A DNA stretch of 64,000 bases, taken from Heliocidaris erythrogramma (Eukaryota; Echinodermata; Echinoidea; Camarodonta; Echinometridae). Below the pieces are notes generated by a model that did no database searches, had not been told where the DNA came from, and was given only the letters and a program-made list of their open reading frames with translations. The DNA lies in contig CM046869.1 in NCBI GenBank assembly GCA_025617745.1, positions 12,481,168-12,545,167 on the forward strand. The letters are read 5' to 3'. Position numbers and translations under genes: made by a program. Position 1 is the first letter of the stretch. Each line of letters begins with the position of its first letter. Positions 22,470 through 35,456 of this stretch are shown piece by piece.

Positions 22470-23339
22470 GCATATGACCAGGAGTATCTAATGATTTTGT
22501 CTTTTTTTCGTTCCAAAAGTACCGGTAGGCCTAGAAAACATTGGTAAATATTTAAACTTGACAGGGTAAACAGAAATGTTCTGTCTTGATTTAAACGGGG
22601 CAAAGCGAGCTTTATACTGTTATAATCAAGAAATAAGATCCAGTGCCTTTAGAAAAGGTAAAACATCAGCACAAATGGTGGCAACTGAAGCATTCACAAG
22701 TTCGCATTTTATATATCCATGAGTAAGGTACTTATGACCACGCAATACACCACTTTCGAACATGCATTACGCACAAGTAGACTTTCTAGCTCCAAACAAC
22801 GATGCAAGATTTTATCTTATAGGTTTGACCTATGTTACATCAATATAAATGATGTTTCGAGTCAACTACAGGTGATGAGTTGTAAGGTAAATGAAATTAT
22901 CAATCACTTGAAATTCAATACAAACCGGTAGCTTGATGAGTACGTACAAATACGCACAGTGTATACATAAAAGGTCAACAGTTGCAAATAAAGTAAAGCA
23001 TAGCCATTCTAACTAACATGGTTTTGTCTCTGTAAATGAGAGAATTCATTTGATTCTATTAACTGAATAACTCGTGTTTTAAATACAATTTCATAATTGT
23101 AATGGGTGTATATCAAATACTTTCATAAATTTCATTCAAATAACATTTAACGGTTTGTGTTTTTTCATTGACCTCATAGGCTTCATCTTTAAACGGTGTT
23201 CTCTTTCTATTTCCTCACTAATTACTTGCCGATATATTTTCATTGTATCTAAATCCTTTCATTTGTCTGCTTAGGTTTGCTCATACTTAGTAAGGGTGTT
23301 AAATGTTTTGAGAAAGATATATGAAATACGTTATCAATT
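22470..23339. other. 3' UTR and downstream flank of SOUL A
   Basis: The sequence after the TAG is homologous to the read-through coding extension of SOUL C. A candidate AATAAA poly-A signal lies at 22987-22992. No other gene was recognised up to the repeat block. Confidence 0.5.
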
Positions 23340-25211
23340 ACGATGAACACGAGTGACGTACAACCGAGGGTAACGAGAGGCACGCGATGATGCTGCCGAT
23401 TATAATGGTAACCGTGATGGAGATATAAGGGATGAAGGTAATGACGCTGGTGATAATGGACAAGATGATGACAGTGAATGGAGACGGTGTGATGATTATG
23501 ATCATAATCATGATAGTGGTGGTGTTATTATGGAGAAAATGTGTTTGCTGAAGACATGTAAAAATGGTGAACGACCAATTGTTTTAGCAGTGACGTTGAT
23601 GAAAACATGATGGTGACGTGATATTGTGCAGACCATGATTATCATAACTATGGTGGGTAAAATAAACGACGAAGATGACAGTGATAATGATGATGGAGAA
23701 AAAAATATTTGCTCAAGATATGGAGAAATGGTGATTGTCAGATTGTTTAGCAGTTACGGTGGTGATGAATTAAAATCTGAGATGGTGATAACGGTCACGG
23801 TGGTGGTGAAAATGTGTTTTCCTAAAGAAATATTGATTATTTTTAGCAGTTACGAAGATGTTAATTAGCTTAAATGGTTTTATGCAATATTAATTGGATT
23901 GTGTACTTTCAAAGATTGTAGGGGAAAAAGAACAAGGCGCTCTCCTATAAAGAATCGACAGGCACTGCGTAGACAGGGCGGGCGGACCGGAGGCCATGTC
24001 CCCCATATTAAGCCACTAAAAATAATTTTAAAGAAAAGCAAGAGCGGGAAGTGAGAGAAAAAGATCTTAAAGGCACTACAAGCCGTTATTTGGCTGTCAA
24101 AATTTGCTAAAGTTTTCGCGCTTCGCGCGCGAAAGGGGGAAATAACTCTACTCTCCCTGCACCCTCTCCTGTTACTATTGGTGGCGATTCCGGGGGATGA
24201 GGTATATATCCCAAAAAATATTTGAGGTGGGGGATGGCCTGTATCATCACCCTCCAATATTTTGGGATAAAATAATTATGATACATTAATTTAAAACTAA
24301 TAATTATCCAAACTCATGTTTGATCTTGAAATACCATCACATTCTTTAATGATAGGAAATAAAAAATGCCTTTATTTCAGAAAATTCGCACGCTCGCATT
24401 GTTCTCGATTAAGGGGTTCCATCCATTGACGTAGATCCGTGCATTCCTTCTTTTCACTAAAAACCATTTTGGGAAGCTCTAAAGTGCAAGTTTTATAGAC
24501 AGATTTTTGAAAAATTCCCTGTGTAGGAGGATACCCTCCCATCCCCACTCGGTCTCTTCGCTCAGTGGTGTATCTAGGGGCAGGGGGCAGCACTTGGAGG
24601 AGGCGCAAAAAACGCAAAGGAGAAAAAATAAAAATAGGCCGAAATGAAGAAAAATCATCTTTACGGATCATGCGCCCCCAAATCCGCAGGGTAATGCACT
24701 AGAAATCTAGTTCGCTCCCCCAGTATATAGTTCTTAAAGTTTGAAAATAATAAAGATGTAATTGCTCGCTATATCGTGCAATTTCCATATGACTCCTGCT
24801 AACTATGGCGCTCCCAATATAGGATAAAGTGTATAAAACGGCATTTGCAAAGGTTCAACTTTTGAAAGATCTCAACTTCAGGTCGTCTTGCTGAATTTCT
24901 CGACTCTTTCTGCTCCTGATTGTAGAAGTGAGTGAATAGAAAGCCGTTTATCAATGTATAAATTTCGAGCTTCCCTACAGCGCAACTGCAGCGGTCAAAT
25001 GCAAAATTTCCTGGGTAAAATGCGCAAGAAAATTCGTTTTAGGGTTAAAAATTAAACAATTTGCCGCTTGGTCGCTTTCCTCTCTTGCTTCTACAACAAA
25101 GTAGATAAGTTTGGGCACTCGGGAGGGAGGGGGTAGGCACCTAACTTCATTGCTTGGCCCGGGCGCCATAATCCATAGATACACCACTGGCATCGCTCCC
25201 TCGTATGTGAA

Positions 25212-25725
25212 ATGTTGCGTCAAATAACTGAAAAGCAGACCAGGCGTCGAACTATAACTTTCCACCTAAAAACTTGCTTACTACAAGCCGTGATCTTTCT
25301 ATCAAATTTGCTAAAACGTCAGAGCTTTTGCGCTTCGCGCGAGAAGGGGGAAACTCCCCCTCCCTGCACCCACCCCTGTTACATACAGGGCATGCAGGGC
25401 AGGGTATTGCGTCCAAAATAACTGAAACGCAGCCAGGGCGGTGAACTAACACTCCGCCTAAAAAAAAAAAGATGCTAAAACGTCAGAGCTTTCGCGCTTC
25501 GCGCGGGAAGGGGGAAATTCCCCTCTCCCTGCACCCACCCCTGTTACATAGAGTGCAGAATTGCGTCCAAATAACTGAAAAGCAGCCAAGGCGTCGAAGT
25601 AACGTTCCGTCTTAAAAAAAAATGACGAGCCGTTATCTTTCTCTCGAATTTGCTATCAAACATAAGAGCTTTCGCGCTTCGCGCGGGAGGGGAGAAACTG
25701 CCCCTCCCTGCATCCACCCCTGGGG
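25212..25725. repeat. Three tandem copies of a 150-195 bp CGCTTCGCGCG-containing unit
   Basis: Units begin TTGCGTC(C)AAATAACTGAAA at about 25213, 25407 and 25562. Each continues through a conserved GCTAAAACGTCAGAGCTTT, CGCGCTTCGCGCG and CCCTGCACCCACCCCTG. A degenerate relative lies at 24070-24180. Block D' (47939-48250) keeps two units. It is not assigned to a known family. Confidence 0.75.
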
Positions 25726-25837
25726 AACCACGCTTTGTGTGTTCATCACCAATTTCGCTCTCTTCGCGTGCCCCGCAACCGCCCCCAAATGAAATCCTTT
25801 GCTATGCGGTTTGATCCTTCACGTCTGCCCTCTCCCC

Positions 25838-25857
25838 CCCCCCCCCCCCCCCCCCCC
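25838..25857. repeat. Poly-C tract
   Basis: A run of C before CATTGAAAAATCCTGGCTAC. Its counterpart in the second block is at about 48355-48368, and the same context occurs near 12008-12040. Confidence 0.85.
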
Positions 25858-26063
25858 ATTGAAAAATCCTGGCTACACCTGTGCCGACAGGCTTTCGGTT
25901 TTCCAGCTCATTGACGGTATGCAGGCTGGAGGCATTTCCTATCTATTCTTTTTTAATGTCAGGTCTATATGATACATCATTTTGCCTACAAGGCTACTAC
26001 CAGAACTGTAATACGCATTTCTTGAGAGTTTTAGTTGCCTCGCGCCGGGCCTTTTTTTTTTTG

Positions 26064-28776
26064 AATAATATTTTATTTTTTTCTCTCGAGATCAATATTA
26101 CAGTTCAAGAAACAATCATGATAAGTCACATATAAACCAGGAGCAAGTCATACCCGTCCTAGCCCGACCACGCCCACCGTTACCACGTCGAGTCAAAACC
26201 CGTCCGATATGCTTAACCAATATTGATCTGAAGCATTGTGATATCACTACTATCAAGAAGCATAGTGGCTATGATGTCCCAACCATATTACTTCTCAACG
26301 CGAGATCACTGAGGAATAAGATTGATGAGTTGTCTGCAATTATAGATGAAAATAATGTAGATATAGCAATGATCACCGAAACGTGGTTAAGCCCGGAAGT
26401 GCCGCTTAACGTAATCTCACTACCCGAGTTTTGCTTATATTCAAGACCTAGGGAAGATCGACCAGGAGGAGGTGTTGCAAACTATACGAAACACCATCTC
26501 CAAGCAAGAATATTAGAAGTGCCAACACCTAAAGGAGTAGAAGCGTTATGGATTTACATGAAACCTAACGGGCTACCAAGGGAGATTAGCGGGATGATAC
26601 TCTGCGTCTTATACTTCCCTCCAAATAACCCTAATAAGCAGGAGTATATCGATCACCTTCTCTCTACCATGGATAACCTATTACTTCGTTACCCGGAGAC
26701 TGGTATCTCAGTGGCAGGTGACTTCAATGATTTGGACATCAATTTTTTACTTGAAAATAACCAGTTCAAACAAGTTGTAACACAACCAACTCGAGGGTCT
26801 AATATTCTTGATATGATTGTAACCAATATCGATTTATTGTACCATGAATCCAAAATACTACCACCAATAGGTTTGAGTGATCATAACTGTATTGTTTGGA
26901 TACCAAAAGAAAAGGTGTATCGCAGTAATCAAATAAAAAGAAGAATTGTACGCCCTATTCTTGACAGCGGAAAAAGAGCATTCGGTAGTTGGCTAACCCA
27001 TTTTACGTGGGAAGAAATGTATAGAAAATATGATCCATCCGTAAAATGTAAAATGTTTTGGATACTATTACGTCTCATCTAGATATTTATATTCGGAAAA
27101 AAAGAGATTCGAATCCATTGTAGGGATAAGCTTTGGATTAATGCTGAAGTTAAAGACGTCATCCGTCAAAGACAACAAGCCTTTAATAATGGCTCTATGT
27201 GTTTGTGACGTTACCTTAGAAACAAAGTGATCCGTCTTATTAAACGTAGGAAAACTTTATACTATAATACCAGAGTTCGGAATCTTAAAACAATCCAGCT
27301 GCATGGTATAAACAGATTCGGATTTGAACAAATAATGAAAAGAAGCATAACATAATTCATGTACCAAATATTGACCAATGATCCAGATAAATATAAAGAT
27401 GTTGCTAACTATATCAATCAGCATTTTTTATCTGTAGCAGACGATCTTCCAAGTCTCAATAGGAATGACTTGCCTGCCTTCCTACCAGCCCCAAAACCGT
27501 GCCCTATAGTACAACCTTATGACGTATATAAACAATTGAATGCATTGAGCCAGCAAAAATCTGGTATAGGTGACGACTTAACGGGTCGAATTCTTCGTGA
27601 GTATGCTCTTGAATTATGTTTTCCACTTACGGAAATTTTGAATGGCTCGTTTCATTCATCAGTTGTACCATGTCAGTGGAAACGGTCTGAGATTATACCC
27701 ATTCCTAAATGTCAACCAGTAACATACACAATCTAAGACCTACAGCACTAACCAGTTTTTTGCAAAAATTGCAGAGTCGTTTATATGTAAATGGTTATTA
27801 CAAGATATTAAAGACCACATTGATGTCAACCAATATGGAAAATCGACAAGGGCTCTCAACAAACCATTACCTAATTCGATTACTCCATCAAATATATCAA
27901 AATGCAGAATCATGTCAGTCTATATCTACTCTCATATTTACTGATTTCTCAAAAGCGTTTGATCGCATTGATCATAACATTCTTGTCAAAAAATTACTCA
28001 ACCTGGGAGTCAGACCTTGCCTTATCTCATGGATCTTGAGCTTTCTTGAACAACGACTACAGCGAGTTAAATACCTTGGTCGGTTTTCAGATTGGTCGAC
28101 ATCACATGCAGGCGTGGCTCAAGGCACAAACTTAGGCCCCATCCTCTTTCTTATAATGATAAATGATGCATGTATTAACTCTCAGATTCCATATTTTAAA
28201 TATGTAGATGGTCTTACATTGGTTGAATGTCGTAAACAAATACAACCATCAAAATTACAAAGAACTCTGTCTGATTTCCAAGATTGGTCTATTTCAAATA
28301 ATATGCCTCTTAACCCATCTAAATGTTGTTGTATGCATGTTGTTTTCTCAAAAATTGCTACAGAGCAGAGATGCCTGTTCATTGGTAATGAAAGTTTGAA
28401 TGAAGTGCATAAAGCCAAGATTCTAGGTATTGTTGTACAGTCCAACTTAAAATGGGACAGTCATATATCAAATCTTTTATGTAGATGCAACAAGAAACTT
28501 TATATGCTTCGTTGTCTCAGGACTTATGATCTGCCACTTTGTGATTTAATAATATAAGGGTTATATTCGTCCAATATTGGATTATGGGGTACCAGTTTTC
28601 AATGGTAACCTTACACAAAGCCACGTTTTATGTTTAGAACGCATTCAGAAAAGAGTGTGTAGGATTATGCTGGGTGTTCGATATATTAACTATGATAATG
28701 CCCTAAAATTGTGTTCCTATCTGTCCGAAAGAAGGAAACAATTATGTGTTAAGTTTGCCGTTTCCAATCATTTATA
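26064..28776 (+). pseudogene. LINE ORF2 (endonuclease plus RT), copy B, frameshifted
   Basis: The coding sequence starts in frame right after the 11-T run and has an Arg/Pro-rich lead (about 26150-26200). An APE endonuclease follows (LLLNARSLRNKID, MITETWLS, GGGVANY, VAGDFNDLD, GLSDHNCIVW; to about 27080). A damaged linker, a second frame (27359-27736) and the RT frame (27709-28557) come next, with DFSKAFDRIDHN and GVAQGTNLGP. The catalytic box reads YVDG instead of YVDD, a further loss compared with copy A. The C-terminal piece is 28577-28780. Frameshifts near 27715 and 28556 are shared with copy A, so the element was dead before the duplication. Confidence 0.88.
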
Positions 28777-28780
28777 TTAA

Positions 28781-29426
28781 AGGGAAATTAACCTCAGCGT
28801 ATGAATTAGCTTATTTTGAATGGTGTAGTATATGCCTCTTATTTGATACATGCAATTTCATGTAAAAACACAGGATATAGATATAAATCACTATTTTCCA
28901 GCCAAGTTATCGTCTGCTAGCAATAATAAGGGGGCTGCCATTACTTTATGTGTACACGAACATATTTTTCATCCCAAGTAAAATTTCCTTCATCGTTAAC
29001 TTGTAATTGATTTTTAGAGGACAAATATATATTAGATAAAGTCACATATTCTGAAATGTAAGTTTAGTTTTATATATTTTTTAAAAGGTCTTAATTTGTT
29101 CATAAAAAATATACTTCATAAAAAATATACGTCAAGGACGGAGAATTGACGTCAAGGACGGAGACAATCGTAACAATACCAAAACAAAGCGAGGAATCTG
29201 CTTTACAGGATGGCTATTAGAACTCATGGGTCGTCAATTATCTAGGCCCATGGCCAATAACAATCGTAATACAATCAGAACAAAGGGACGTATCTGTTGT
29301 AAAGGTAGGCTATTATCAATGCATATGGTACCTAATGATCCGTGTCATGCACAAAATGGCAGCCTCCATGGAAAGACGTAGCAGACAATAGGTGCATCTA
29401 GAATATCACGTGGGGTTAATTGTCCT
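28781..29426. mobile_element. 646-bp TTAA MITE, present only in unit B
   Basis: TTAA flanks both sides (28777-28780 and 29427-29430). The termini are imperfect inverted repeats, AGGGAAATTAACCTCAGCG and AGGACAATTAACCCCACG. Unit A (about 1185) and unit C (about 51493) both show the single-TTAA empty site ATATTAATTTCTC. The interior has a partial internal duplication (GTCAAGGACGGAGA twice near 29130-29165) and no ORF. TTAA targeting suggests a piggyBac-type transposase mobilised it. Confidence 0.9.
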
Positions 29427-29430
29427 TTAA

Positions 29431-32400
29431 TTTCTCTTAGATGTAGCTTTTTACCAATGTCCTGCCATAATTGTTTAACTTTAGGACATTCTAAAAACAA
29501 ATGTTGGTATGTTTCAACTTGATGTTTACAAAAGGAACATAGATTATCCAACTCGAAACCAAATTGAAAGAGTCTCTGTTTCGTATATATAGCCCCATGC
29601 AATAATTTGTATTGAAACTCTTTGTTTATTACTTACAAATGCATTTTTCAGTCCTGTAAATATTTCCTTTAAAATCCCAGTTCCAAAATCATGTTGAACA
29701 TTTCCATCCGTAATCTTTAATGTATAATCTCTTTGAAATTGTTCAATAAAGTGATTATATAACCGTATAGACTTTAAATCACTATATTTAGTATATGACC
29801 AAAAATACTCAGATCTATTTGAAAATGTTCAGTATCCACATGTATAAAAGCACTCTGCATCCATTCCTGTTCAATGACTGAAAATATTTTTTGAATCGTA
29901 ATCAGGCTGTCGGTGGTAAAACCTAAGTTATAAAAATAAGATATTGGATTTAAATTACCTCCAACGGTTATATCTGATGCTTTAAATATTCCTTTATGAA
30001 AAAGATCAGCATCAAAGATCATTTTATTTTGAAAACAAATACTTCTATTATTAAAAATTATCGGATTGACCTTGTTCTTTTCGAAGTGTCTACATTCGTC
30101 TATATCTTGCCAGGCTTTTAACATATCTTAATAAAAAATGGGTATACCATCTAAATTCATTTTCTTCATATCATAATTACAAAGAAATATACTTCGACCT
30201 CCAATCGATCTAAAAGTTAGTTTCCACCCTAAATATTTTTCACTGTACAACAGCCGTTTGATCCACATTATTCTTTGAGTCTTAAGAAAAGTTTCGTAGT
30301 CAGTTACCCGAAGCCCACATGCAGAATAATCTTGATATAATATTTTCCTTTTTATTCTATCTTTCCCACCCCAAATGAAATTAAAGGAATTTTTTTTTAA
30401 TTTCTTCAAGGATACTATGTGGAACAGATATAAGAGAAGAAACTTAATTTAATTTTGAATATACATACATTTTCAATAATTGTATCCCCCGGCAGTATGC
30501 CGGAGGATACTTTGGATTCAGCAGCGTTTCGCCGCCGCCGCCGCCGCCGCGTCACATTCTTGTGTGCGCTCTAGCGGTCACATTTCTCGACGAATTTTTT
30601 TCAGACTTCCTGTGGACGTGTATCTTGGTAAAATCTGGACCCCTATAGTTTCTGGTGATGCTGCCCCCAGTGTTCCGTCTTTTATAGGGTAAAAGGCCAT
30701 ATTTTTGGGGATAGTTTGTGTGCGCTCTAGCGGTCACATTTCTCAACGGATTTTGTTCAAATTTTGTATGAAGGTGTCTCTTGGTAAAATCTGGAACCCT
30801 ATAGATTTTGGTGATGCTGCCCCCAGTGTTCCGTCTTTTATAGGGTCAAAGGTCATATTTTGATAGATGTCTTGTGTGTGCGCTCTGGCGGTCACATTTC
30901 TCAACGGATTTCGTTCAAATTTTGCATGAAGGTGTCTCTTGGTGTAATTTAAAAACCTATAGTGTTTGGTGATGCTGCCACCAGTGTTCCGTCTTTTATA
31001 GGGTCAAAGCTCATTTGTCCCTTTTGTGCACTCTTACTTCTGCATTTCTTGACGGATTTCATTCAAATTTTGTATGGAGATGTATCTTGGTAAAATCTGA
31101 AAACCTATAGTTTTTGGTGATGCTGCCCCCAGTGTTCCGTCTTTTAGGGTCAAAGGTCATACTTCAAGGGATGGCGTGAGTGCACTCTGCAGGCCACATT
31201 TCTTGATGGATTTCTTTCAAATTTTGTATGGAGATGTATCTTGGTATAATCTACACATCTTTACTGTTTGGTGATGCTGCCCTCATTGTTCCGTCCTTTA
31301 TAGGGTCAAAGCTCATTTGTCCCTTTTGTGCACTCATACTTCTGCATTTCTTGACGGATTTCATTCAAATTTTGTATGGAGATGTATCTTGGTATAATCT
31401 ACACATATTTAATTTTTGGTGATGCTGCCCTCATTGTTCCGTCCTTTATAGGGTCAAAGGTCATTTTTCCATTTCTTGCACTCTTACTTCTGCATTTCTT
31501 GACGGATTTCGTTCAAATTTCGCATGAAGGTGTTTCTTGGTGTAATCTAAAAACCTATAGTTTTTGGTGATGCTGCCACCAGTGTTCCGTCTTTTATAGG
31601 GTCAAAGGTCATACTTCAGGGAATGGCGTGAGTGCACTCTGCAGGCCACATTTCTTGATGGATTTCTTTCAAATTTTGTATGGAGATGTATCTTGGTATA
31701 TCTCTCAACACATTTCTTTCAAATTTTATATGAAGATGTGTCTTAGTGAAACCTACACATCTAATTTCTACACCATCCTTTTGTTTGAGGGAGGGGATGG
31801 GGGAGGGTCTTTGTCCCTCCTTCAAATTGCTGCCAGTGCCGGGGGATACATTTAGCATTGCGCGGCCCCAGCAATGCACATTTCTAGTTTGATTTGCCGT
31901 ACGTCGTAAGATCTCGTTGGCTCCACCAACCTATTAATCTTTTTATTTTACTTAATATCTCTTTGTAGTTTAAATCATCTTTTATTTTAGAATTACGTGA
32001 AAAATAAACTCGTACGATTTTTATGTCTTGTACTCTATGTCCCAAAAAGGTAAACCGGGCATATCAATCGCTTCCCCCAAACAGATAAAATTTGTCTTAT
32101 CCATATTTATTTTTAATCCACTTAATTTCTCAAAGTCTTCGAAGACTTTCTTCCGTCTATCAATTGGCTTCATATCTTTAAGAAACAATGTAATATCATC
32201 GGCGTAAAGTACCTGCTTTATTTTTCCAGTATCAAACCGAATTCCTTCAATACTAGGGTCCGTTCGGATATAATGAGCAAGCAGCTCAATAGCTATTGTA
32301 AATAAATAGGGGACAAATGGTCCCCTTGCCTTACCCCTCTTTTAACTTTAAAGTATCCAGTTGAGTGTCCCCCGTTCATCACGCAACTACTAAAATCATT

Positions 32401-33690
32401 ATAAAGAATTTTAACCCAAGACCACAATACATTACCGAACAGTAATCTATGTAAAATACAGTCAAATGCTTTTTCGAAATCTACAGCGATAAGAAAACCT
32501 ACAGGCTGATACAATGACTGAAAAATACATCTATTAACCGCACTGCCTCCCCAATATTTCTCTCTTTAACGTAGCCCATCTGATCGTAATGAATGATATC
32601 TCCTAAAACCAATTTTATAGTCGAGATTTAAAAGAGTTATCGGCCTGTAGTTTTTCATGTACAAAGGATCTTTTCCCTCTTTCTCAATAAGTGTAATGAC
32701 TCCCTGTCTCTGAGAATTGGATAACACCTCAGTTTCGAAACTCTCATTAAATCTTCCACTATATACTTCCCTAAGATTGGTAAAAATGTATAATAGAATT
32801 CAGCTGTAAAGCCATCATTGCCTGGTGACTTATTTCATTTCCTTAAGAGCTTGATAGCATTCTTCGAATGCTATATGCCCTTCACAAAATGCTTTATTTT
32901 CTTCGCTTAGTTTGGGCAGTTCGCTTAAAAACATTAATAATATCTTCTGTTATGTCCTTATTTTGACATGCATATAAATTATTATAAAACTCCCCAATGA
33001 TCTTTAAAATCCATTTACTATCACGTATCACCTCATTATTGCTATTATATATTTCCTTGATCACAATTTTTCTTTTATTCGACTTTAATAATTGTTCAAA
33101 AAATTGACAATTTCTTTCTCCTTCAGACCATTCTCCCTTCGATCGTACCTTTAAGCCTTGACGAGAATAGTCAAAAAGCTTTTCCAGTTCATTTGTTTTT
33201 CAAGTCTATTTTTCTTCCTGAATGTTATTTTGCGAATTAAACGTCAATCGATATTCTAAGTCTATAATTTCTTTTTTTCCAATATTTCAACTTTTGCTTT
33301 CCTGAGTTTTGCTTTTTCAAGGGAAAACTTCCTAATATATTCCCGTAGTTTCATTTTCATAAAATCCCAAGATTTTATTTTACTATTTATTTGAGACAGG
33401 CACATTTCCTCTATTTCAATAATCCTATTTTTTACCCCATCGACAAAATCCTTGTCATAACATAGACTACTATTGAACTTCCAATATGATTTACCAAAAA
33501 TGAAATTATCGACCAAATTTGTAACTTCTACTCTAATATACATGGTTAGAAACTTTGTCGAAAGGTTTAAAAATGGCCAGTTAAAAAAACCCAATGGTTT
33601 TGAATCTCTCAATGTCTTGCCAACTTAAGGATTGAAAAGCTTATCCTCCTCTTTAAATTTCCTGCCATCAATTGCAATGTGGTCATATCA
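29431..33690 (-). pseudogene. Tx1/L1-like LINE ORF2 remains, copy B
   Basis: On the minus strand the order is: a pre-RT linker (33612-33262, with LNLSTKFLTMYIRVEV), RT with AVDFEKAFD and KRGVRQGDHLSP (32514-32293), the catalytic YADD (32206-32195), the thumb/connection (about 32190-31890 and 30409-30128), and the C-terminal zf-RVT knuckle (29602-29440, LCSFCKHQVETYQHLFLEC). Several frameshifts and stops make it non-functional. It is the paralog of 1189-10480 and lacks that copy's two LINE insertions, but it carries a Helentron-like insertion at 30480-31887. Confidence 0.82.
30480..31887. mobile_element. Helentron-like non-autonomous element with about eight internal tandem repeats
   Basis: The 5' end is a hairpin (GTATCCCCCGGCAGTATGCC and on to GGATAC). 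Near the 3' end the inverted motif TGCCGGGGGATAC (about 31837-31849) is followed by a short hairpin (GCATTGC...GCAATGC, 31855-31877) and a CTAG terminus. Between them lie about eight head-to-tail units of about 150 bp, each with an ACATTTCT-ACGGATT-type start, GGTGATGCTGCC and GTTCCGTCTTTTATAGGGTC. Unit A has the empty site CAATAATTTGATTTGCCG (about 8035-8050). Asymmetric inverted repeats, a 3' hairpin, T-T insertion and internal minisatellites match Helentron-associated (HINE) elements. No Rep/helicase is encoded. Confidence 0.72.
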
Positions 33691-33939
33691 CAAAAATGGA
33701 CAGTGTGTGCAAAAAGTTTTGCTCGTTCTACTCATGCATTTGGTATGATTTTTTAGAGCTCTTAATCAAAAGTTATTGAGCAAAACTCAAAATGTGGTCA
33801 ATTTTCTGGAAAGGGTTAAAAAGTTTGCAAGAAAACATTAGTTCAAGCAGTTGGCTTCCTCACCAAAGTGAAGCGAATTCGGTTCCTGAGAATTATCACA
33901 AAATTATTTATACTAACTAAAGTGACATTTGTCACCATT
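33691..33939. other. Unassigned sequence, paralog of 10540-10789
   Basis: No gene or transposon end was recognised. It contains the ATGGACAGTGTGTGC segment shared with unit A. Confidence 0.45.
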
Positions 33940-34575
33940 ACGTTATTATCAGGATAATCGTCACCTTACTCAACATCCTCATTATCATCACCGTCATCTT
34001 CATCAATATCATCATGATCGCCATCATTATAATGTCATCTTTATACTATCACCTTCATAGCTGTCACCATCACTATCCTCAATATCATCACCATCGTGAT
34101 CATCACCATCATCATTATCATTACCATCATTGTCACCATTTTCATCATTTTAAACTTCATCATCATCAATATCAACAATATAGCCATGATAATCATCATA
34201 ATCAGTATCCCCTTCGCCATCATTATCATCACAATCATAATCATCACCATCATCACATTCAGAATCATCATGATCGCAATCATAATCATCATCATTCAGA
34301 ATCATCATGATCGCAATCATAATCATCATCACAATCATAATCATCACCATCATCATATTCAGAATCATCATGATCGCAATCATAATCATCATCACATTCA
34401 GAATCATCATGAGCGCAATCATAATCATCATCACATCCAGAATCATCATGAGCACAATCATAATCATCATCATCATAATCATCGTCACATTCAGAATCAA
34501 CTTCACCTCCATTTGAATCATTATCATCTTCATATCCGTCTGAATCATCACCGTCATCTTCATCATCATTTTGAC
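33940..34575. repeat. ATC-rich minisatellite, copy B
   Basis: This is the same array as 10790-11600 with fewer 39-bp CATTCAGAATCATCATGA units. Open frames in it are compositional artefacts. Confidence 0.9.
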
Positions 34576-35452
34576 TTTCTTAAATACAAATGCTTCCCCT
34601 TATGAATTCTACCAAGATGAATTCAACTTTAAAGTTATTTGAAAGTTAAGAATACAGTAAATTTCACATTCACGCCTACATCTCAAGACAAAATACAACA
34701 CAGCAGTCTTCATTTTAAATATATTCAATATAATATTTGCATATTGTCTTTTATTACAGAATAAAGCCTCTTTATATAAAATGAAACACTTGACAAATTA
34801 GAATTATCAGCAGATTCTGCATACAATTTGGACGGAATGAACTGAACATGAATGCTGAGAACTGAACTACTAATAATACTGAGACTTTTTCAGCATTGTT
34901 GCTTGACATCAAAGGAAGAAGTCATCTATGGTGGGAGTCATTTTGATTTACGAATAAATACGCGGTTGGATCCTTCAAGTCTCTCCCCCGCCCCATTGAA
35001 AAATCCTGGCTACTCCACTGCTCCTGCTAAATATTGCGCCCCAATATAGGATAGTGTATAAAGCAGCATTTGCAAAGGTTAAACTTTTGAAAGAAATCTC
35101 AACTTCAGACAGCTTTGCTGAATTTCTCGACTCTTTCTCAAGCCTATAGAGTTTTTGTTAGTTTTGCTTCCGATTGTAGAAGTGAGTGAATAGAAAACCG
35201 TTTATCAATCTATAAAATTCGAGCTTCTCTACGGCTCAATTGCGGTGGTCAACTGAACGACAACCTATTGAAGCATTTCGCACCCATACCGTCATATTTG
35301 TATGCGGTATATGTTAAATCATTTTGCTTCATTATGCAACTGTTTTATTGTATTCAAAATATAATAAACACACATATCCGAGATCGTGTCCCATAATAAG
35401 ACATACCCATTATAATAGACCTGTTCACAAATATATTCAATTCAATTTCAAT
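34576..35452. other. Intergenic segment of unit B; no gene
   Basis: This is the paralog of 11601-12786. At 35251-35255 (AACTG) a 293-bp segment present in A is missing. The poly-C run of A is reduced here to a short CCCCCGCCCC. Confidence 0.6.
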
Positions 35453-35456
35453 TTAA

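Larger units (their letters stand above)
23340..26051. repeat. Repeat block downstream of SOUL A (block D)
   Basis: The left part (23403-23870) is GAT/GGT-rich degenerate simple sequence with about three repeats of a unit ending in TTAGCAGTTACG. The right part contains a CG-rich repeat. The block is duplicated at 46388-48555 downstream of SOUL B, with small indels. It ends at CCTCGCGCCGGGCC and an 11-T run, where the next LINE begins. No protein-coding gene was recognised. Confidence 0.75.

Noticed and set aside
30560..31760. Regularly spaced repeats that might suggest a CRISPR-like array
   Set aside because: The units are about 150 bp, diverged and contiguous, without unique spacers, and lie within a transposon in an animal genome.
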